Both the position numbers and the translations under genes were made by a program. The notes beneath the pieces were generated by a model that did not search any database, was not told where the DNA came from, and saw only the letters and a program-made list of their open reading frames with translations. 59,894 nucleotides of DNA from Bacteroidota bacterium (GTDB lineage: Bacteria > Bacteroidota > Bacteroidia > Palsa-965), in NCBI GenBank assembly GCA_013288325.1, contig JABDCB010000011.1, forward strand, positions 1 to 59,894, in the 5' to 3' direction. Shown here piece after piece: positions 34,211-41,801 of the stretch (within the stretch, counting starts at the first letter, position 1; the number at the start of each line of letters is the position of its first letter).

Positions 34211-37171
34211 ATGACAAAATATTCAAGAGCAGTATTATTGCTGCTATTGTGGATAACGGCACTCACCAGTTACGGCCAGTTCAGCAACTGGCAGTTTGTA
34301 GGGCCCGTATCCAACAACAATGCTAGCGGACATGAGTTTGAGACAGCTCAGATGAACAAAATCGTTATTGATCCGGCAAATTCGTCACATATGTTTGCTG
34401 CCGGTACTTTTGGCGGACTATGGGAAACAAACAATTCCGGCGCCAACTGGCAAAATGTCAACACCAATCCGAATGGATTCAACGGCGCATTGGGTATGGC
34501 TTTTCTGAATTCATCCACTTTATTGGTCGGAAATTATCATGTGGGGTTTAATCCGGGCAACGGATCACAGGATATCTCAACCGGTATAGGGATGTATGAT
34601 TTCCAGACACAAACCTGGCAAAGCCTGGGTACATTGCCTGCCGGTTCTCAGAATTATGTGATCCGCAACATAGCGGTTCACCCGAGCAATCCCCTGGTAT
34701 TGTATGCTTGTACATCCATCGGTTTGTTCCGAAGCAATGACGGTGGTGTAACATGGACTTTTGCATTACAAAATGTTTATGTGGAGAATGTGATTTTCCT
34801 GAACAATGCAACAGGAACGAGTCACTTTGTGTATGTAACAGGATCCAACGCTCCGGGTGTTTATGGAACACCAATCGGAACTCCGATGCTGCAAGAATAC
34901 AATGATAACGGTGGTACAAGCGGATTTCAATTCCTGAGTGACTTGTCGTCCAGTGTTACACTCGGATCCGGGTTATTAAGATCCAATTCCATGCTCGTGC
35001 TCGGCCCTCAAAACAGTCCGACCGATGAGGAATTTTTCGTTGTTTCTACAGAAACTCCGGCCATTGCGCAAGGATGGGATCCTTATGGCTGGGACCTTTA
35101 TTCCGGAGCTTTCTTTATAGATCGTTTTGTAAAGAATACCTCTGCCAACACCATTACTCCAACAGCCTTTACCACTACCGGTTTTTCGGGAATGGGCGGA
35201 ACCCGGATGGGAGCTGCTTATGATCCGGCAAACAACAGGGTCTGGTTTGGAGGTCAACACCTCGATTACTATGATATCGGAAGTGCAACCTGGCAAACAT
35301 ATGTAGCCCAGGGTTTTCATACGGGTATCTACGGAGCTATCCACGACGATATGCATGATTTCCAGGTTGTGAACAAAGCCGGTCAATATTATATGTATGC
35401 AGCATGTGATGGAGGAGTTGCAGTCACCTCTCTTTCTACCGGAACCATTCCTTATTTCAGTTCATTGAGTTACGGAATTGATGTGTGTCTGATAAATGGA
35501 TTCAGCGGCTCCGAAGATCAGCCTAATATTTATGCATTAGGAGGACAGGACGTTGTGAATACCGACATATACGATGCCAACACCCATGCCGACAAATATA
35601 CCCTTGCAACCTGGGAAAACGACGGGGCGCTGATCGATAAATTCAATACCAATAATATGATCCTTGATGCCAGTAGCTACGGAGGATCTTATTACAGTTC
35701 ATCCAACGGAGGAGTGAGCTTATCGGCAGTTAAAAGTTATTACGCTCCTGCTTCCGGAGGCACATTTGCACAAGGAGCGCTAGACGGTACTGATGCCTGG
35801 GGCTTTATGTCTCCCCAGTATTATCAGGATCCATACCGCGCCGGACGAATTTTCCAGAGCAAAAACGAATATGGTATTTATCAGTATGACTGGGCCAGCA
35901 ATTCCTTTGTCGCCAAAATCATTGCCGCCAATGTGCAGCCAGGTCTTGTCACTACCGGGTCCTGCGCCCCTTCTGGCAGCTGGAACATTCTCGGCAGGAT
36001 GATTATTGCCGGAATGTCATTCTCTCCTCAAACACCTAACAATATTCACTTTACAGTGGATGGAGGCTTCGATCCCGGCAACCCGACATGCTTTTGTAAT
36101 CCTTCCGTGCTTGAATACATCGGAAATAATCTGGACGGCACCTGGGAAGGGCATAACGATATCTACAATACCGGAAGTCCTCAGTGGGCCAATATAAGTC
36201 CCAACTGGGCTGCATTTGCATCCACGGTATCGAATTGCCCGGGGTGTGCAAACGTGTCTGGTACGAATCTGGATATTCAGTTTAAAGCGATAGAAACCAG
36301 TCCCTGGAATAAGGATGTAGTTTACGTATCTCTTTATATGCCCAATAACCCTACGGTGAAAGTGCTCAAGTTTGATGGAACAAACTGGTCGAACTACAGC
36401 GACGGGCTTCCGGTTACGGAACATCCTTGTTCCATGACCATGGATCATGCCAGCAATGATGCCTTGTACCTGTGTACCGATATGGGTGTTTATTACCGGG
36501 ATGCGAGTCTGGGTACATGGCAGCCTTATAGCAATGACCTTCCTATTACCTTCGGTAAACAGATGGAAATAAACTACAAGGAAAATACAGTACGTATCGG
36601 GCTTTATGGAAGAGGAATCTGGAAATCTCCTTTACAGTGTCCCAGTTTGTCAAGCAGCGCTCTAACTTCAGCCATTGCTCCGGGTTTCTATGAAGCGAAT
36701 GCAATTACGGCAAGCGCCAATGAAACCATGACATCCGGACCTACTATATTAAGGGCTACCAATTCCATTACATTGAATCCGGGCTTTATTGCAGCACCTA
36801 CCAGTACTCCGAATACGTATGGTCTTGCACTGATTCACGGCTGTTCGGGTGGAAGTACCAGTACCTATCAATATCACAGCATGGTGCCCTACCGGCCGGA
36901 GCCAACAGACAAAAATGCGGCAACGTCTAAAGCCCTTATGGCTGCTCCGAATCCAAGTGATGGTCACTTTGTGCTGACTATCCCGACAACGGATGACGAG
37001 GAACATGCCTTCATTACCATATACGATAATCTGGGACGGAAAATTGCCGAACGTACCGGCATTTCAGGTCAGACATTGAACATGGATCTGAGCGAATATC
37101 CCAAAGGTGTTTATATCATTCAATGTATGGTAGAAGGAGAAACTTCGATGGTGAAAGTTGTAAATCAATAA
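34211..37171 (+). CDS. Large T9SS-sorted propeller protein with 3-coathanger stack
   Basis: The 986-aa protein has a signal peptide (to TSYGQ). A Vps10/BNR-type propeller follows with FGGLWETNNSGANWQNV, IGLFRSNDGGVTWTFAL and DGGVAVTSL. Near residues 815-880 is ITASANETMTSGPTILRATN followed by SITLNPGF, the '3-coathanger stack' pattern (xxGF near a Cys). The C-terminal T9SS domain is MAAPNPSDGHFVLTIP ... GVYIIQCMV ... MVKVVNQ. It probably forms one transcript with the tail-fibre-like gene and ends at a strong terminator. Function as surface adhesin or enzyme is unknown; no catalytic motif seen. Confidence 0.85.
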   Translation: MTKYSRAVLLLLLWITALTSYGQFSNWQFVGPVSNNNASGHEFETAQMNKIVIDPANSSHMFAAGTFGGLWETNNSGANWQNVNTNPNGFNGALGMAFLNSSTLLVGNYHVGFNPGNGSQDISTGIGMYDFQTQTWQSLGTLPAGSQNYVIRNIAVHPSNPLVLYACTSIGLFRSNDGGVTWTFALQNVYVENVIFLNNATGTSHFVYVTGSNAPGVYGTPIGTPMLQEYNDNGGTSGFQFLSDLSSSVTLGSGLLRSNSMLVLGPQNSPTDEEFFVVSTETPAIAQGWDPYGWDLYSGAFFIDRFVKNTSANTITPTAFTTTGFSGMGGTRMGAAYDPANNRVWFGGQHLDYYDIGSATWQTYVAQGFHTGIYGAIHDDMHDFQVVNKAGQYYMYAACDGGVAVTSLSTGTIPYFSSLSYGIDVCLINGFSGSEDQPNIYALGGQDVVNTDIYDANTHADKYTLATWENDGALIDKFNTNNMILDASSYGGSYYSSSNGGVSLSAVKSYYAPASGGTFAQGALDGTDAWGFMSPQYYQDPYRAGRIFQSKNEYGIYQYDWASNSFVAKIIAANVQPGLVTTGSCAPSGSWNILGRMIIAGMSFSPQTPNNIHFTVDGGFDPGNPTCFCNPSVLEYIGNNLDGTWEGHNDIYNTGSPQWANISPNWAAFASTVSNCPGCANVSGTNLDIQFKAIETSPWNKDVVYVSLYMPNNPTVKVLKFDGTNWSNYSDGLPVTEHPCSMTMDHASNDALYLCTDMGVYYRDASLGTWQPYSNDLPITFGKQMEINYKENTVRIGLYGRGIWKSPLQCPSLSSSALTSAIAPGFYEANAITASANETMTSGPTILRATNSITLNPGFIAAPTSTPNTYGLALIHGCSGGSTSTYQYHSMVPYRPEPTDKNAATSKALMAAPNPSDGHFVLTIPTTDDEEHAFITIYDNLGRKIAERTGISGQTLNMDLSEYPKGVYIIQCMVEGETSMVKVVNQ

Positions 37172-37202
37172 TAATCAATCCCCTCCTCTCTTTTGTTTAT
37201 GC

Positions 37203-37234
37203 AAAACCCCGGCTTTGTGCCGGGGTTTTTTTAT
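37203..37234 (+). terminator. Rho-independent terminator
   Basis: Perfect 11-bp stem AAAACCCCGGC / GCCGGGGTTTT with loop TTTGT, then a T-run, 31 bp after the 986-aa T9SS gene. Confidence 0.9.
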
Positions 37235-37387
37235 TGTCAATCACCGACAAAATCCCCTCCTCCACCGCTTGGAGTTATTCCCCTTACCGAATTCCGCTAA
37301 CAGATCTCCGGATTCTATTATATGTTTGAACTGGTATTTTGAAAATTCACAGACAGAGTGCATAAACAAAACAAAAAAAGACAAGCC

Positions 37388-38041
37388 ATGATGAGTTTTT
37401 TCCGGCGTTTCAAGGATTTAAAAGTGGAAGGTCCACAGGCCCATTATTATGATGAGACGACCCGTATACACAGGATGGAGGAAATGCAGGAAGAAGCCCG
37501 GGAGGTATCCCGTGATCTAAAAGACGGGGATGAAGTGCTGGAGGTAGCATCGGGTCCGGGGTATCTTTCCATTGAGCTTGCGAAACAGGGGAAGTATAAT
37601 ATCACCGGCATGGATTTAAGCAAAGACTTTGTGGAGATCGCTACCCGTAATGCCAAAAGAGCCGGTGTGGAAGTCAACTTCATTCAGGGCAACGCATCGG
37701 AGTTACCGTTTAAGGATCATAGCTTCCATTTTATTGTTTGCGTACTTTCTTTTAAAAATTTCAAGGATCCGTTAAAAGCATTGGAAGAAATGTACCGGGT
37801 TTTAAAACCGGGAGGCCTGGTTTTGATTATGGACCTGAACAGGAATGCTTCCAGACAAGCGATGAAAGCTTTTGTAAAAAGTTTCGGGCTGAAAGGCTTC
37901 AGCGCTTTTGTAGCACGTATCATGCAAACCAATGGGGCTTATACACGAAAAGAATTTGAAGCGTTCATCGCTCAATCCGATTTTAAGAAAGGAGATATAA
38001 AAGATACCCGGATGGGCTTGTCTGTTTATCTAAGAAAATAG
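37388..38041 (+). CDS. Class I SAM-dependent methyltransferase
   Basis: I start at ATG 37388 (MMSFFRRFKDLKVEG); the longer frame would need a GTG at 37358. The 217-aa protein has the Rossmann-fold methyltransferase motifs: motif I EVLEVASGPGYLSIEL, the acidic loop GMDLSKDFVEIA, IQGNASELPFKDHSFHFIVC (motifs II/IV) and YRVLKPGGLVLIMDLNR. This is the UbiE/Methyltransf_11 type. Substrate unknown; relatives methylate quinones, lipids and small metabolites. A TATGTTTG box at 37321-37328 may be its -7 element. Monocistronic, convergent with the Lrp gene. Confidence 0.88.
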   Translation: MMSFFRRFKDLKVEGPQAHYYDETTRIHRMEEMQEEAREVSRDLKDGDEVLEVASGPGYLSIELAKQGKYNITGMDLSKDFVEIATRNAKRAGVEVNFIQGNASELPFKDHSFHFIVCVLSFKNFKDPLKALEEMYRVLKPGGLVLIMDLNRNASRQAMKAFVKSFGLKGFSAFVARIMQTNGAYTRKEFEAFIAQSDFKKGDIKDTRMGLSVYLRK

Positions 38042-38062
38042 CTGCTATCCGGCATAGCGGTA

Positions 38063-38527
38063 TCAGATCAACTTAAAAGCCGTTGTGGATTTAATCTCCT
38101 TGATCATAAAATAGCTTTGCACATTGGCAATATTTTCGACGGATGAAATTTTATGCATGATAAAGTCCTGGTAGCTCTTCATGTCCTTCGTTACCACTTT
38201 GATCGAATAATCTACATCGCCCGACAAACACAACACTTCCATCACCTCATCAAATTTGACAATCGCCTTTTCAAATTTTGATAATGTAGATTGCGAATGC
38301 TCCTTCAGTTTGATATTACAAACAGCCACCAGCTCCTTCTCTATTTTGCTTTTATCCAATAGCGCCACATAGCCGAGAATTACACCGGCGCGCTCCAACT
38401 GCTTAATCCGTTCATAGGTAGGCGATACCGACAAGCCAATTTTATCGGCAATCTCCTTGATGCTTTGCCCGGAGTTTTTTTGCAAAAGATTTAAAATCTT
38501 TTTATCCGTAATATCCAGTGGTCCCAC
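38063..38527 (-). CDS. Lrp/AsnC-family transcriptional regulator
   Basis: The 154-aa protein has an N-terminal winged helix (DITDKKILNLLQKNSGQSIK, EIADKIGLSVSPTYERIKQL, ERAGVILGYVALLD) and a C-terminal RAM/AsnC ligand domain (about residues 70-145: VAVCNIKLKEHSQ, VMEVLCLSGDVDYSIKVVTK). Feast/famine regulators usually sense amino acids and act on a neighbour. It is divergent from the thioesterase gene, with a palindrome in the shared intergenic region. Confidence 0.92.
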   Translation of the reverse strand: MGPLDITDKKILNLLQKNSGQSIKEIADKIGLSVSPTYERIKQLERAGVILGYVALLDKSKIEKELVAVCNIKLKEHSQSTLSKFEKAIVKFDEVMEVLCLSGDVDYSIKVVTKDMKSYQDFIMHKISSVENIANVQSYFMIKEIKSTTAFKLI

Positions 38528-38629
38528 TATGCAGATTATTTTCCTGTTAAACGCAATATTCTCAAATTATTCAGGCACTATTTACTCTTTATCTATTAAA
38601 TATAAGAATAATTTACTGAAATTAATTCA

Positions 38630-38654
38630 AATACCGATAAAATATAGCGGTATT
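38630..38654. promoter_or_regulatory. Inverted repeat, candidate Lrp site
   Basis: AATACCG-N11-CGGTATT, perfect 7-bp arms, ends 2 bp before a TACTTTTG -7 box (38657-38664) that reads toward the thioesterase gene. Position between the divergent lrp and thioesterase genes suggests control by the Lrp protein. Confidence 0.45.
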
Positions 38655-38746
38655 GGTACTTTTGACAAACATAATATCCAAACTCAATACCATTTTTTCA
38701 ACAAAACAGCTGGTCTTAAAAGCCCGTTAATGAAACAAGACATGCC

Positions 38747-39229
38747 ATGAAACCAAATTCAGAAAAAAATGATTCCGTCAACAACGACAAGACGGATATC
38801 CAACGGCTTTGCGAAGGGAAACTGGTTTATCGGAATTCCAAGCTATGCATGACAAAGGATCTGGGCTTGCATGGAAACATGTTTGGAGGAAAGATGATGG
38901 CTTTGCTGGATGAAGTGGCTTCTATTTTTGCTTCCGAAATATGCGATACGCCACGGATCGTAACCAAAAAGATTGAGGAAGTGATCTTCAACCGACCTGT
39001 GAAGGTGGGTCAGATTATAAAAATATACTGCGGCATTGAACGCATCGGCAATACATCCTTAACTCTCAATATCGAGGCCCGGGTTTACAATGTCTATACC
39101 GAGCAGGAAAGCCTGGTATGCTCTACCCGGATGATGTTTGTCAAAATAGATAATGAAGGAAACCCGATTCCGATATCCGAAAAGATCAAGACCAAATTTG
39201 AGAAACGGGTGCCGAATGAAACGGTGTAG
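38747..39229 (+). CDS. Acyl-CoA thioesterase, hotdog fold
   Basis: A 160-aa protein of the YciA/cytosolic acyl-CoA hydrolase type. The signature GLHGNMFGGKMMALLDEVAS (asparagine and acidic residue of the hotdog helix) and IVTKKIEEVIFNRPVKVGQI are present, with the strand IKIYCGIERIGNTSLTLNIE. It hydrolyses acyl-CoA thioesters in the cytoplasm, helping balance CoA pools. The ATG at 38747 follows a ~20-codon upstream open stretch without ATG. It may be controlled by the divergent Lrp regulator. Confidence 0.9.
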   Translation: MKPNSEKNDSVNNDKTDIQRLCEGKLVYRNSKLCMTKDLGLHGNMFGGKMMALLDEVASIFASEICDTPRIVTKKIEEVIFNRPVKVGQIIKIYCGIERIGNTSLTLNIEARVYNVYTEQESLVCSTRMMFVKIDNEGNPIPISEKIKTKFEKRVPNETV

Positions 39230-39269
39230 GAGAAGGTTGTTCAGGAGGAAATACTTCATTAATTCTTTG

Positions 39270-39384
39270 CGGTCATCCTGATCCGCCTTAGGCGGAGAAG
39301 GATCTGTTAGCGGGTAAGCAAGCCAACACACCAGCAGATTCTTCACCCTCATACACCTTCCAGCGCTTCTGTTCAGAATGACCT
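39270..39384. repeat. Interspersed repeat family A, copy 2 (most complete)
   Basis: Begins GTCATCCTGA, carries an internal hairpin (TCCGCC-TTA-GGCGGA) and GAAGGATCT, then the CACCAGCAGATTCTTCACCC block, and ends TTCTGTTCAGAATGAC. The ends are inverted copies (GTCATCCTGA / TCAGAATGAC), so the whole is one palindromic element. Confidence 0.75.
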
Positions 39385-39462
39385 CGATTGTTTTTCTTAT
39401 TGGGAAGGATTCGGGGAGGCCATTATTCGATTCTTCATAATGAGCAACCTGCAACCAGCATC

Positions 39463-39534
39463 AGGGCTAAAGCCCCAACACATCAAAACCGAAATCAAGG
39501 TTTGTTTAGTTGCCCTGCCCTTAAGGGCGGGGCT
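39463..39534. repeat. Repeat family B, copy 1
   Basis: GGGCTAAAGCCC at the left and GCCCTTAAGGGC with GGGGC at the right, same motifs as at 48.9 and 51.6 kb. It abuts the stop codon of the HvfC-like gene. Confidence 0.7.
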
Positions 39535-40189
39535 ATGGATGCTCGATAAAAGCATGAGATGGAGTGATTATCCCTGCTTTACCAAACTCCTGTTCCGTTA
39601 TTTCCTGAATAGTAAGCCGGTAATTATCCCGACTTACCTTACAATAACTTGTTTGGGACTCATAAAGCTCAGGAGCTTTCCCTTTTGAGAATTCCAGAAA
39701 GTAACGCGCTATGTTGTGATGGTGTTTGAAAACCCGGAACAAGGGTTTTCCATCTTCGGGTTCCGCTTCATCAAACAGCACCGTAAGCTCATATTCAAAA
39801 GATGCGAGGTCAATCATAAAATCGCACCAGTCTTCTTTGATGGCTTCTTCCGCATCAGGTCGGTTTTCCTGAAGAAAAGAGGGAAACTTTTTTCCCAATG
39901 TATTCAAACTATACCTGTCGGATGGGTAGCGAGACAAATACTCATCTGCAAATTGTACAAACAATTCCTCTCCCAGGGTATAGGCCAGGGCTGCAAATTG
40001 TTTCTTCATGCATTCCCGCAGTCGTACAATATAACTTTGACGATATATCTGCAAATGCCGGCGTGCACTCAAGCGCGGTCCTTTTGCAATACGCCCCTCC
40101 ACATCCTCATCCTCCGTGGGAGGAAAAGGACTGATCAGCATATCCATCATCCATTGCTGCGTTTCCTGCAGGGACTTGTTATCTTCCAT
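39533..40189 (-). CDS. HvfC/BufC-type partner protein (DUF2063)
   Basis: The 218-aa protein has the N-terminal DUF2063 domain: ARRHLQIYRQSYIVRLRECM, ALAYTLGEELFVQFADEYL, RYPSDRYSLNTLGKKFPSFL. This matches the conserved pattern of HvfC/BufC-type proteins, which pair with DUF692/MNIO oxidases and are thought to deliver the peptide substrate. Its ATG overlaps the MNIO stop (TGATG), so the two are translationally coupled. The C-terminal ~90 residues are a small beta-rich domain. It is the last gene of the 43.2-39.5 kb operon. Confidence 0.88.
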   Translation of the reverse strand: MEDNKSLQETQQWMMDMLISPFPPTEDEDVEGRIAKGPRLSARRHLQIYRQSYIVRLRECMKKQFAALAYTLGEELFVQFADEYLSRYPSDRYSLNTLGKKFPSFLQENRPDAEEAIKEDWCDFMIDLASFEYELTVLFDEAEPEDGKPLFRVFKHHHNIARYFLEFSKGKAPELYESQTSYCKVSRDNYRLTIQEITEQEFGKAGIITPSHAFIEHP

Positions 40190-41112
40190 CAGTTCAGCTC
40201 TTCACTTATTTCGGTTACCAGAAAATTAACCGGGGTGGATATAGATTCCCTGATTTCAATTTTTTCTTTTCCTGTCTCTACGATCTTCATCCCATTCATA
40301 AACTGACGGGCTTTCAACAGCTCATCATGATAGGCCGGGAAATCCGGAATATGATTATCCCATTCCAGCAACGTAGCTACACCACCGGTAAGCTGCCAGG
40401 CCTGGGCAAAAAGCGCCCATACATCATTTACTACTTTGCTGTCGTGGGTATCGATGATATAATCACCACAATGCTGATGTCCTGCAATATGCATTTGTAC
40501 AATAGCCGAGGGGGGAATGTGATTGATATAATCCCTTGCGTCAAAACCATTATTAAATGCCGAAACATACACGTTATTTACATCCAGCAACAAGCCGCAA
40601 CCTGTTTCTTCATGCATCATCCTTAAAAAGTCATGCTCGGTCAACGTTGAATTGGTAAAACTTAAATAGGTGCTGGGGTTTTCAAAAACCATTTTACGTC
40701 CCATAAAATTCTGAACGGTATTTATCCGCTCGCAGATATGTTTCAGGGATTCTTCGTTGAGGGGTACGGGTAGTAAGTCGTGCGAGTTGAGGGTCTGCAC
40801 CCCGGTCCAGCAAAGATGATCACTCACCCACAAAGGCTTGAATTCAGCGGCAAGGTCTTTGAGGCGACGCAGGTATTCAAAATTCAGGGGATCGGTGCTG
40901 CCGATGGAAAGCGATACACCATGCATCACCAAAGGATAATGTTCCGCAATCTGACGGAGCATAAAACGGGGCTTGCCTCCCGAGTCCATAAAATTCTCGG
41001 AAATTATTTCAAACCAATCCACCTGTGGGCGGTGTTTGAGGATATAATCAAAATGCTGGTTTCTTAAACCCAATCCCAAACCCGGGTTTGGAAATCCTGC
41101 TGTGTTGCCCAT
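40189..41112 (-). CDS. DUF692 / MNIO multinuclear iron oxidase (HvfB/BufB-like)
   Basis: A 307-aa TIM-barrel protein starting FPNPGLGLGLRNQHFDYIL. The expected metal ligands of MNIO enzymes are all visible: H64 in LVMHGVSLS, D98/H99 in WVSDHLCWTG, E144 in VFENPSTYLS, D177 in LLLDVNNVYVSA, H208 in VQMHIAGHQH, H223 in IDTHDSK and E250 in LLEWDNHIP. MNIO enzymes (MbnB, TglH, BufB) use two or three irons and oxygen to turn peptidyl cysteines into oxazolone/thioamide, thiooxazole or related groups. The neighbours, a 15-Cys protein upstream and an HvfC-like partner downstream, fit that role. The start is ATG 41112 after a hairpin. Confidence 0.92.
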   Translation of the reverse strand: MGNTAGFPNPGLGLGLRNQHFDYILKHRPQVDWFEIISENFMDSGGKPRFMLRQIAEHYPLVMHGVSLSIGSTDPLNFEYLRRLKDLAAEFKPLWVSDHLCWTGVQTLNSHDLLPVPLNEESLKHICERINTVQNFMGRKMVFENPSTYLSFTNSTLTEHDFLRMMHEETGCGLLLDVNNVYVSAFNNGFDARDYINHIPPSAIVQMHIAGHQHCGDYIIDTHDSKVVNDVWALFAQAWQLTGGVATLLEWDNHIPDFPAYHDELLKARQFMNGMKIVETGKEKIEIRESISTPVNFLVTEISEELN

Positions 41113-41128
41113 GTCTTGAAAAATAGTG

Positions 41129-41155
41129 TCCCGAATCCTTTTAGGGGATTCGGGA
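41129..41155 (-). terminator. Hairpin between Cys-rich gene and MNIO gene
   Basis: Perfect 10-bp stem TCCCGAATCC / GGATTCGGGA with a 7-nt loop, followed on the minus strand by CACTATTTTT. It sits in the only sizeable gap (71 bp) of the operon and may act as a partial terminator or RNA-processing barrier that raises substrate over enzyme levels. Confidence 0.6.
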
Positions 41156-41183
41156 ACAGTATATAAGGATGCTACGCTCTTAT

Positions 41184-41780
41184 TTATTCTCCTTTACTTT
41201 TTTTGCAAAGCTCCTGAGCATTTTTGTTGGGATCGTTAAATCCAAAGGAGCAATACTTATCTCCGCTGCTGCCGCAGGATGTGTAACCATCTCCTACTTG
41301 CTGGAGCCACAATTCAGGCGGGCCGCATTCAAAAGGAGAAGGACTTACATTGCGACGCGCTTTTTTCATACGTTCTTCAAACAGTTTACGGGCAAGTACC
41401 CATACACTCTTACCGATATTCTCCCCTTGTGTGCTGTAACGCTCGGCCTGGATAGGTACTGCACAGCTGCCTTGCCAGGCGCAGTGATTCATACCGGGTT
41501 TGTTTTGTTCTTCGGTACTGCCGTATAAGCCGCAACCTCCCTGGCCGTGGCAGTTGTTAAGCGTGTGACAACTGTGATATTGTGCAGTAGCACAATACCC
41601 GCTACCGGCGCAGGTATTGGTACCAAAGCGGTCGTGACCTTTGCAGGCATTCAGTCCCATACAGATATGCAATTCAACACCCGGATCTATCACATTGTCG
41701 GGAGTTGGAGGAACGGGTGTGGAACAGCTGCTACCGCAGCTGTTGCTTTCAGGAGCGTAATGGAGGTGTAGGATATTCAT
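41184..41780 (-). CDS. Cysteine-rich protein, probable MNIO substrate
   Basis: A 198-aa protein with 15 cysteines (residues 15, 19, 40, 46, 57, 63, 71, 77, 83, 100, 106, 152, 169, 177, 192). Seven lie in a block of 44 residues with regular spacing and Gly/Asn around them: LHICMGLNACKGHDRFG, NTCAGSGYCATAQYHSCH, NNCHGQGGCGLYG. The region around 95-135 (NHCAWQGSCAVPIQAERYS, GKSVWVLARKLFEERM) is less repetitive and probably folded. There is no signal peptide, unlike BufA-type substrates. Its place between a ferritin-like gene and an MNIO gene makes it the likely modification substrate, but a metal- or iron-sulfur-binding partner is possible. Not a known named family to me. Confidence 0.75.
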   Translation of the reverse strand: MNILHLHYAPESNSCGSSCSTPVPPTPDNVIDPGVELHICMGLNACKGHDRFGTNTCAGSGYCATAQYHSCHTLNNCHGQGGCGLYGSTEEQNKPGMNHCAWQGSCAVPIQAERYSTQGENIGKSVWVLARKLFEERMKKARRNVSPSPFECGPPELWLQQVGDGYTSCGSSGDKYCSFGFNDPNKNAQELCKKSKGE

Positions 41781-41801
41781 AGTATAGTGTGTGATGAATG
41801 A

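Noticed and set aside
37321-37328. TATGTTTG as a definite methyltransferase promoter
   Set aside because: Matches the -7 consensus but no -33 TTG lies at the right distance; kept only as a remark in the gene entry.
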